A DNA stretch of 64,000 nt, from the NCBI GenBank assembly GCA_963761615.1, contig CAVXGU010000003.1, positions 1,860,001 to 1,924,000 on the forward strand. Direction: 5' to 3'. This stretch comes from CAVXGU01 sp963761615. GTDB lineage: Bacteria > Acidobacteriota > Vicinamibacteria > Vicinamibacterales > CAVVIG01. The notes beneath the pieces are model-generated. The model had not been told where the DNA came from. It saw only the letters and a list, made by a program, of their open reading frames with translations, and did no database searches. This document shows positions 57,801 through 64,000 of this stretch, piece after piece; position 1 is the stretch's first letter, and every line of letters begins with the position of its first letter. The translations under genes and the position numbers were made by a program.

Positions 57801-58426
57801 TGGATCGCTACGCGACGGAGCTGGCGGCCTTCGGCGCCCGGGCCACCTCGGCGCTGGCGACGGCGCCGACGAGCGTCAGCCGCGGCGACGCGTGGGGGCC
57901 CGGCGGGCCCAAGCCCATCGAGCCCGATACGAGCATCGGCGGCATCGTGGCCGCGTGCCGTCTCCTGAAGACGCGCAAGGGCGATCGGATGGCCGTGTTC
58001 ACCCTCGAGGACGCCCAGGGCAGCGTCGAAGTCGTGGTGTTCCCGGAGGCCTACGGACGCAGCGCGAGCCTGGTGGAATCCGGTACGATGGTGCTCGTCC
58101 GGGGCAAGCTGGAGCGCGACGACGAGACCGTGCGGATCCTGGCCTCGGAGATCGCGCCGATCGAGTCGGTGCGGGAGCGTGTGTCGCGGGAGGTCGCGAT
58201 CCGCCTGCGCCGGCCCGCCGACCGCGACGCGCTCGAGGCGCTCGGACGGATCTTCGCCCGCCACCGGGGCGACCGGCGGGTGTCGTTCGAGCTCGAGGTG
58301 GCGGCGGCCGGGCACGCGCTGCGCGTGCGCGCCGACGTCTCGTCGCAGATCCGCGTCCACCCGTCGGCCTCCCTGGTCGCCGAGGTGGAAGGGATCGTCG
58401 GCCAGGGCGCCGTGGAACTGCGCTGA
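54872..58426 (+). CDS. dnaE: DNA polymerase III alpha subunit
   Basis: 1,184 aa replicative polymerase. The PHP domain opens FVHLHLHTEYSLLDGACRI and ends before residue ~280. GPGRGSAAGSLVAYCLRITD near 367 and MPDIDIDFCERRR near 405 give the catalytic aspartates, then HHH and C-terminal OB-fold domains (GGIVAACRLLKTRKGDRMAVFTLEDAQGSVEVVVFPEAY). The PHP metal-site histidines look retained at the start. GTG start 56 nt after guaA. Its stop overlaps the accA ATG by one base. Confidence 0.97.
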   Translation: MDFVHLHLHTEYSLLDGACRIDELLDQAAALKMPAIAVTEHGNLFSSVIFHDHARRRGVKPILGCEVYVAPGSRLTKSGNPGETQNHLVLLAETNEGYHNLIRLVSAGYTEGFYYKPRIDKDLLARHHAGLIGLSSCLKGEVAEGLARGHEQKAVEAAAAYRDILGRENFFLEMQWHGIDEQRVVNHGLPGIARDLGLEMVCTNDVHYLRASDAHAHDVLLCIGTGKAFSDPKRLRYEARQFFLKTPEEMALAFGDYPDALANTARIAERCNVQLAEGENFLPNFDVPAPFTLDEYFEHVAREGFKERLSRLQQLALSGALRHTIDEYERRLDYEIGVIKQMKYPGYFLVVWDFIRYAREQGIPVGPGRGSAAGSLVAYCLRITDVDPLDFNLIFERFLNPERISMPDIDIDFCERRRGEVIEYVTKKYGRANVAQIITFGTMKARAVVRDVGRVLEMPFADVDKVAKQIPAALDMTLDKALEESAPLKDLEEHDAKVHELLEVARRLEGMTRHASVHAAGVVIAPQPITEYAPLYRGAHDEIVTQWSMKDIERVGLLKMDFLGLSTLTLIDDAVKEIARTTGERLDIAQIPFDDGKAYQVFQDGQTYGIFQFESSGMREILRKAKPQRLDDLIALNALYRPGPLRSGMVDDFIARKAGKVEITYEVPALEPILRETYGVIAYQEQVMRIARDLGGFTQGEADLLRKAMGKKKADVMQAQRAKFVDGAVERGISAKKATQIFDLMENFAGYGFVKAHATAYAFLAYQTAYLKANYPWHFAASLFTIEAQNTDKLALYMAESRERGIPVLPPDINESQLAFTVTPEGVRFGLTAIKNVGTGAIESLLEVRRTHGRIATLASLCEELDLRLVNKRVFESLIKAGACDSLAEGDPALAGLPPNAVRPRLLAAVDAACEHGARHQRDRLEGQAQLFGGFDAGDGGGAAPRLPLPDAAPWSDSEQLGFEKETLGLYWSGHPVDRYATELAAFGARATSALATAPTSVSRGDAWGPGGPKPIEPDTSIGGIVAACRLLKTRKGDRMAVFTLEDAQGSVEVVVFPEAYGRSASLVESGTMVLVRGKLERDDETVRILASEIAPIESVRERVSREVAIRLRRPADRDALEALGRIFARHRGDRRVSFELEVAAAGHALRVRADVSSQIRVHPSASLVAEVEGIVGQGAVELR

Positions 58427-59421
58427 TGTCAGACACGCTCGACTTCGAGGAACCGATCGCCGAGGTGCTGAAGGCGATCGAGGCGCTGTCCGCCGAACCG
58501 GCGACCGACGCGCGAACGCGCGATCTGGAGCGGCTGCAGGCGCGGCTCGCCGAGGTCCGGGCCCGCGTCTATGCGTCGCTCACGCCCTGGCAGCACGTGC
58601 AGGTGGCGCGGCATCCCGGCCGGCCGGGGCTCGAGGACTACCTCGAGCGCGTCTTCACGGGCTTCGTGGAGATCCACGGCGATCGGCGCTTCGCCGACGA
58701 CCACGCCATCATGACCGGGATGGCGGACTTCCAGGGCCGTCCGGTCCTCGTCGTGGGACACGTCAAAGGCCGCGACACGAAGGACAAGATCTACCGGAAC
58801 TTCGGCTACACCCGCCCCGAGGGCTACCGCAAGGCGCTGCGCGCGATGCATCTCGCCGAGAAGTTCCACCGGCCGATCCTGATCTTTGTCGACACGCCGG
58901 CCGCCTTTCCGGGCATCGAGTCCGAGGAGCGGGGCGTCGCCGAGGCGATTGCCGTCAACATCCGCGACATGATGCAGATCGACGCGCCGATGGTCGTGCT
59001 CGTCAGCGGCGAGGGGGGCAGCGGCGGCGCCCTCGGGATCGCGATCGGGGACCGCGTCCTCATGCAGCAGTACGCGATCTACAGCGTCATCCCCCCCGAG
59101 GGGTGTGCGGCGATCCTCTGGCGCGACGCGAACCGGAAAGTGGAGGCCGCCGAAGCGCTGAAGATCACGGCGCCGGACCTGATGAGGGCCGCGATCATCG
59201 ACGAGATCGTGCCCGAGCCGCCCGGCGGTGCGCACGCAGATCCCGCGGCGGCCGCCGCGCTCGTGCAGACCGCCCTCGCCAGGGCGCTCGCCGAGGTGAG
59301 CGCCCTCGGCGCGTCCGAGCGCCTCGACCGCCGCTACGAGAAGTTCCGCCAGATCGGCCGGCTCGGCGTCGAGTTCGTCGAGCAGCCGGCCCGCACGGGC
59401 CCGACTCCCGGGGACGCATGA
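58426..59421 (+). CDS. accA: Acetyl-CoA carboxylase carboxyltransferase alpha subunit
   Basis: 331 aa. LTPWQHVQVARHPGRP, FVEIHGDRRFADDHAIM, VGHVKGRDTKDKIYRNFGYTRPEGYRKALR, FVDTPAAFPGIESEERG and SGEGGSGGALGIAIGDRVLMQQYAIYSVIPPEGCAAILW are diagnostic AccA blocks. It catalyses carboxyl transfer from carboxybiotin to acetyl-CoA with AccD. The TGATG and ATGA junctions on each side link dnaE, accA and recJ into one translation chain. Confidence 0.97.
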   Translation: MSDTLDFEEPIAEVLKAIEALSAEPATDARTRDLERLQARLAEVRARVYASLTPWQHVQVARHPGRPGLEDYLERVFTGFVEIHGDRRFADDHAIMTGMADFQGRPVLVVGHVKGRDTKDKIYRNFGYTRPEGYRKALRAMHLAEKFHRPILIFVDTPAAFPGIESEERGVAEAIAVNIRDMMQIDAPMVVLVSGEGGSGGALGIAIGDRVLMQQYAIYSVIPPEGCAAILWRDANRKVEAAEALKITAPDLMRAAIIDEIVPEPPGGAHADPAAAAALVQTALARALAEVSALGASERLDRRYEKFRQIGRLGVEFVEQPARTGPTPGDA

Positions 59422-61145
59422 TCGCGCCGCGCTGGGAGGTCCAGCCCGCCGACGAGGCCGCGTCGACCGCCCTCGCCGAGGCGCTCCGGATTTCCCCCAT
59501 CGTCGCGCGGCTGCTCTGCCAGCGCGGCCTCGGCGATGTCGAGGCCGCGTCGCGCTTCCTGAACCCGTCGCTCGCCCACCTCCACGATCCGCTCCGCCTC
59601 GCCGACATGGGCGTGGCCGTGGATCGCATTCTCGCGGCGACGGCCCGGCGGGAGAAGATCGCCATTCACGGCGACTACGACGTCGACGGCATCACGTCGA
59701 CCGTGATCGTGCGCCGCACGCTGGAGCTGCTCGGCGCCGACGTGGTGCACTTCATTCCGGACCGGCTGGCCGATGGCTACGGCCTCCAGCCCTCGGCCCT
59801 CGAGCGCCTCCACGCGGAGGGTGTGCGGCTCGTCGTGTCCGTGGACTGCGGCATCCGCGGAATGGACGCTGCCAGGCGCGCGCGCGAGCTCGGCATCGAC
59901 CTGATCATCACCGACCATCACGAGCCGGACGATCAGCTGCCGCCGGCCCTGGCCGTCATCAATCCGAAACGAGCGGACTGCTCGTATCCGGACAAGTACC
60001 TCGCCGGGGTGGGCGTTGCCCTCAAGCTGGTGCAGGAACTCTGCCGCCGCGCCGGGCGCGAGCAGCTCCTGCCGGGCTTTCTCAAGATCGCGGCCATCGG
60101 TACGCTCGCCGACGTCGTCCCGCTCGTCGGCGAGAACCGGATCATCGCGAAGCTGGGGCTCGAGATGCTCTCGCGGGGGCCGCACAAGGTCGGGCTGCGG
60201 ATGCTGCTCGACGTCGCCGGGCTGACCGGCAAGACCATCGACAGCTTCCACGTCGCGTTCATGATCGCGCCGCGCGTCAACGCCGCGGGCCGGATGAGCT
60301 CGCCGGATCTGGCCACGCGCCTCCTGCTGGCGGCCGACGAGACGATGGCGGACGAAGCCCGCGAACTGGCGCAGCGGCTCGACAGCGAGAACGTCCGGCG
60401 CCAGGAAGAGGAGGCCGCCATCGTCGCGGCGGCGCGCAAGGTCGTGCAGACCGATCCCGAGGTCGGCGCGCGATCGGTACTCGTGGTGGCCGGCGAGGGC
60501 TGGCACCGCGGCGTGGTCGGCATCGTGGCGTCGAAGCTCGTCGACGCGTTCCACCGCCCGGCGATCGTGCTGTCGATCGAGGACGGCCTCGCGCAGGGAT
60601 CCTGCCGGAGCATCCCGGGATTCGACATGCTGGGGGCGCTCGAGCGGTGCGCGCCGATGCTCATCCGCTTCGGCGGGCACAAGCAGGCGGCCGGGCTGAG
60701 CCTCGAAGCCGCGCGGATCCGCGAGTTCCGGCTGGCCGTGAACGAGGTCGCCGACGAGACGCTCGGGCCCGACGACCTGCGGCCGCGCCTGCGCATCGAC
60801 AGCGACCTGGCGTTTCGCGCCATCACCGGGGACGTGGCCGCCGGCGTGGCGTCGCTGGCGCCGTTCGGGGCCGGCAACCCGAGGCCGGTGTTCGCGGCGC
60901 ACGGAGTGGAGGTCGTCGACGGTCCGCGCAAGCTCAAGGAGCGCCACCTGAAGATGGCCCTGAAGCAGGGCAACCGGATCTTCCGCGCCGTCGCGTGGCG
61001 GGCCGCCGAGCGTCAGGACCTGCTGGCCGAGCACCGCCAGGGCGTCGACGTCGCCTTCTCCCTCGATCAGAACCAGTACAATGGACAGACGTTCATCGAG
61101 CTGACGCTCGCGGATTTCAGGAAGGCCGGGGAATCCGGAAATTGA
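59418..61145 (+). CDS. recJ: Single-stranded-DNA exonuclease RecJ
   Basis: 575 aa. DHH phosphoesterase motifs: IHGDYDVDGITSTVIV, VVSVDCGIRGMD, IITDHHEPDDQLP, and the DHHA1 end RFGGHKQAAGLSL. The C-terminal OB-fold follows (FGAGNPRPVFAAHG... LKMALKQGNRIFRAVAWR). 5'-3' exonuclease for repair and recombination. The ATG overlaps the accA stop (ATGA), and the stop overlaps the next TTG. Confidence 0.96.
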   Translation: MIAPRWEVQPADEAASTALAEALRISPIVARLLCQRGLGDVEAASRFLNPSLAHLHDPLRLADMGVAVDRILAATARREKIAIHGDYDVDGITSTVIVRRTLELLGADVVHFIPDRLADGYGLQPSALERLHAEGVRLVVSVDCGIRGMDAARRARELGIDLIITDHHEPDDQLPPALAVINPKRADCSYPDKYLAGVGVALKLVQELCRRAGREQLLPGFLKIAAIGTLADVVPLVGENRIIAKLGLEMLSRGPHKVGLRMLLDVAGLTGKTIDSFHVAFMIAPRVNAAGRMSSPDLATRLLLAADETMADEARELAQRLDSENVRRQEEEAAIVAAARKVVQTDPEVGARSVLVVAGEGWHRGVVGIVASKLVDAFHRPAIVLSIEDGLAQGSCRSIPGFDMLGALERCAPMLIRFGGHKQAAGLSLEAARIREFRLAVNEVADETLGPDDLRPRLRIDSDLAFRAITGDVAAGVASLAPFGAGNPRPVFAAHGVEVVDGPRKLKERHLKMALKQGNRIFRAVAWRAAERQDLLAEHRQGVDVAFSLDQNQYNGQTFIELTLADFRKAGESGN

Positions 61146-63254
61146 GGACAGCGGTGTGGCTGCGAGGCGCGCGCGTGCTCCTCGCGGTCTTCGCGGTCGT
61201 CTTCGCGGTGTTCGTCGCGCGGGCGTTCAAACGCCAGCCCGCGGCCCCCGCGCCCGCGGTCGCCAACCGCGTCGATCCCACGGCCGTCGTCGAGAGCGAG
61301 GGCGGGACCGTGCGCCGCCTGACCGGGTCGCGCGAAGACGGCAGCACCGCGTACGAGCACCTGCTGACGTATGCGGACGGCTCGTCGCGCATGACGGGGG
61401 TCACGATCACGATCCCGGATCGCGGGGGCCGCGGCTACACCATCACCGCCGAGGAGGCGAAGGTCGGCAAGGACGAGGCCGGGATGACCTTGACCGGCGG
61501 CGTGCACGTCCTGTCGACCGATGGCCTGTCCATGACCGCCGATCAGGCAACGTACACCGACGCCAGCGGCGTGGTGCAGTCGCAGGGGCCGGTGGCGTTC
61601 AGCCGCGGGCGCCTGAGCGGCTCGGGCCACGGCATGACGTACAACGCGCACACCGACGTGCTCATCATCCTCGCCGACGCCGACATCCACGTGAAGCCCG
61701 ATGACCAGGGACAGGGGCGGGCGGATCTCGCGGCCAGGACGGCGACCTTCCCCCGGCGCGATCATCTCGTCCGCCTCGACGGCGACGTCGTCGTGCACCG
61801 GGACGATCGGCTCATCGTGGCCGACTCCGCGGTGGCCTACCTGGCGGAGGACGAACAGCGGGTGACCCTGCTGGCGCTGCACGATCGCGCCAGCGTGTCG
61901 ACGCCGGGCGTCCAGCCCGGCGGTCTGCAGGCCCTGTCGGCCGACGCGATCGACCTGCAGTACCGCGACGATGGCACGTCGCTCGAGGCGGCGCGGCTGA
62001 ACGGCCACGCCGAGGTGCAGTTCGCCGCCGCCCGCGGCGGGGTCGGGCGGCGGATCGCCGCGAACACGCTCCAGATCGCGCTCGCCGCCGACGGCGTTAC
62101 GGCGACCGGGCTGAACGCGCAGACGGCCGTGGCGCTGACGCTGCCCGCGGAGGCCGGGTCCCCGGCCCGGCGCATCCGGTCGGACGCGCTGACGGCGGAG
62201 GGCCAGGCCGGGGCGGGGCTGACATCGGCGCACCTGACGGGCCACGTGGATTTCCGCGAGCAGGGCGCGTCGGCCGAGCGGGTGGTCACGTCCGGAGTGC
62301 TCGACGTCACCCTGACGCCGGGGGAGGGCGCGCTCGAGGACGCGCGATTCGGCCAGGCCGTTCGCCTGACCGAGGGCGACCTGCGTGCCCAGGCCGCGGC
62401 GGCGCGCTACGACGTCGCCAAGGGCACGATCGCCCTGTCGGGAGTCGAGCCGCCGCCCGGGCCGGCCGCGCCCCGCGTGGTGAACGACCAGATCGACGTG
62501 CAGGCGACGCGCGTCGACCTGACGCTCCAGGGCCCCGATCTGCACGCGCAGGGCTCGGTGAAGAGCATCCTGAAGCCGGCGTCGTCGCACCCGGCGCCGG
62601 GCGAGCATCCGGCGCGGATGCCGGCGCTGCTCAAGAAGGATCAGCCGGTCAACGTGACGAGCGACGACCTCGTCTACGACGGGAGCGCCTCGAAGGGCGT
62701 GTACACTGGCAGCGCGTGGCTCTGGCAGGGCGACACGAGCATCAAGGGCGACAGCCTGACGCTCAACGGCGCCACGGGCGATCTGGCGGCGAGCGGCCGC
62801 GTCACGACGACCACCATCCTCACCGAGAGCAACGCCGACGGCACGACCGAGCGCGTCGCCTCGGTGGCGACGTCGCAGGATTTCCTGTACGAGGACGGGC
62901 CGAGGCGGGCGACCTACACGGGCGACGCGCACCTCAGCGGCTCCGAGCGCGACATGACGGCCACGAAGATCGAGCTGTACCTGAGCGAGGGCGGCGACGA
63001 GCTGGATCGCGCCGAAGCGTACGAGCACGTCTCGCTGCACGAGGAGCAGCGCAAGACGACCGGCTCGCGGCTCACCTACACCGCCGCCGACGAGAAGTAC
63101 GTCGTCACGGGCACGCCGGCCGACATCCTGGACGAGTGCGGGCGCGACACCAAGGGCCAGCGGATTCTCGTTCCTCAAGGGCAGCGACGCCATCACCGTC
63201 GACGGCGGGACCGACCGCGCCGTGACGCGCGGCGCAACGTGCCCGGGGTCGTAG
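61142..63254 (+). CDS. LptC/LptA-like lipopolysaccharide transport fusion, 3' frameshift
   Basis: About 703 aa if repaired. The N-terminal helix (ARVLLAVFAVVFAVFVARAF) precedes an LptC-like segment (ITIPDRGGRGYTITAEEAKV, LTGGVHVLSTDGLSMTADQATY) and several OstA/LptA beta-jellyroll repeats (DDLVYDGSASKGVYTGSAWLWQGDTSIKGDSLTLNG). The fold bridges the inner and outer membrane for LPS. Near 63160-63172 the frame shifts (one extra base fits), and FLKGSDAITVDGGTDRAVTRG ends at 63252-63254. The start is TTG 61142, overlapping recJ, or GTG 61154. Confidence 0.8.
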
Positions 63255-63261
63255 ACACCGC

Positions 63262-63987
63262 ATGGCGACGCTGCGTACCGAGAACCTGACGAAGTCGTAC
63301 GGCGGCCGGACGGTCGTGCGCGGCGTGAGCCTCGAAGTCGGGTCGGGCGAGATCGTCGGGTTGCTCGGGCCCAACGGCGCCGGCAAGACGACCACCTTCT
63401 ACATGACCGTCGGGCTGACCGCGCCCGACTCGGGGCGCGTCGAGCTGAACGGCCAGGACGTCACCGACGATCCGATGTACGTCCGGGCGCGGAAGGGCAT
63501 CGGCTACCTGCCGCAGGAACCGTCCATCTTCCGTGGGCTGACGGTCGAACAGAACATCCTGGCGATCCTCGAGACGATGGACCTGGACCTGCCGGCCCGG
63601 CGGGCGCGGCTCCGCGAGCTGCTCGCGGAGCTCAATCTCACGCCGCTGGCGAACGCGCCGGCCTATACGCTCTCGGGCGGCGAGCGGCGGCGCGCCGAGA
63701 TCACGCGGGCCCTGGTCGTGTCGCCGAAGTTCATCCTGCTCGACGAGCCGTTCGCGGGGATCGATCCGATCGCGGTTTCGGACATCCAGCAGATCATCTT
63801 CCACCTTCGCGACCGCGGCATCGGCGTGCTGATCACGGACCACAACGTGCGTGAGACGCTCCGCATCACGAACCGCGCGTACATCGTGCACGGCGGCGCC
63901 ATCTTCAAGAGCGGGACGCCCGACGGGCTGGCGGCCGACGAGGAAGTGCGGCGGATTTATCTGGGGACCGAGTTCCGCTTGGACTAA
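63262..63987 (+). CDS. lptB: Lipopolysaccharide export ABC ATPase LptB
   Basis: 241 aa. Walker A GPNGAGKTTTFYMTVGL near residue 36, IGYLPQEPSIFRGLTVEQNI, signature LSGGERRRAEITRALV, and Walker B FILLDEPFAGIDPIAVSDIQQIIFHL. ITDHNVRETLRI and the C-terminal end are LptB-specific. It powers LPS extraction with LptFG. It follows the LptC/LptA fusion by 7 nt. Confidence 0.96.
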   Translation: MATLRTENLTKSYGGRTVVRGVSLEVGSGEIVGLLGPNGAGKTTTFYMTVGLTAPDSGRVELNGQDVTDDPMYVRARKGIGYLPQEPSIFRGLTVEQNILAILETMDLDLPARRARLRELLAELNLTPLANAPAYTLSGGERRRAEITRALVVSPKFILLDEPFAGIDPIAVSDIQQIIFHLRDRGIGVLITDHNVRETLRITNRAYIVHGGAIFKSGTPDGLAADEEVRRIYLGTEFRLD

Positions 63988-64000
63988 AATAAGGCCTGGG
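63985..64000 (+). promoter_or_regulatory. Possible -10 (TAAAAT) for the next gene
   Basis: TAAAAT (63985-63990) overlaps the lptB stop at the window edge. The next gene is outside the window. Confidence 0.25.

Overview
This 64 kb window is very GC-rich, densely packed bacterial DNA. It most resembles an Acidobacteriota chromosome, possibly Vicinamibacteria. The lineage call is an inference. It rests on two ADOP-type MacB-like permeases each paired with a PadR regulator, an alternative complex III respiratory operon, an A/V-type ATPase, and base composition. No phage, transposon, IS element, CRISPR array or rRNA was seen. There is one tRNA, tRNA-Arg(CCU).

Layout, left to right. (1) 0-4.6 kb: 3' part of an A/V-type ATPase operon (E partial, A, B, D) with a universal stress protein gene translationally coupled at its end. 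(2) 4.7-12.1 kb, minus strand: an OtsA-OtsB fusion, then a TreT-like glycosyltransferase carrying a C-terminal YHS-like metal-binding segment, a calcium-type P-ATPase whose catalytic motif reads DKTRT instead of DKTGT, and a Ca2+/Na+ exchanger-family protein. (3) 12.2-19.2 kb: a TetR regulator followed by TolC, HlyD, two ABC ATPases and two ABC-2 permeases, a YbhGFSR-like export system. (4) 19.2-33.4 kb: housekeeping genes (acylphosphatase, apt, tRNA, agmatinase plus a deoxyhypusine-synthase-like enzyme, mutS, tsaB-rimI, psd-pssA, a metal P-ATPase). (5) 33.4-39.5 kb: two divergent PadR/ADOP modules around a regulatory region with several dyads. (6) 39.7-46.8 kb, minus strand: an alternative complex III operon (ActE, A, B1, B2, C, D) followed by a STAS protein and a methyltransferase. 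(7) 47.1-53.2 kb: a very long NtrY-like sensor kinase, a polytopic membrane protein and a BamB-like beta-propeller. (8) 53.3-64 kb: guaA, dnaE, accA, recJ, an LptC/LptA-like fusion and lptB, mostly with 1-4 nt start/stop overlaps.

Two patterns cut across the window. First, six genes right of 39.7 kb are each broken by one frameshift (five look like a single extra base), while none was found to the left. Sequencing or assembly error is the simplest explanation. Second, many divergently transcribed genes have a -10-like hexamer 7-10 nt before the start codon and no Shine-Dalgarno sequence, which suggests frequent leaderless mRNAs. All assignments come from reading motifs by eye. No database search was possible.
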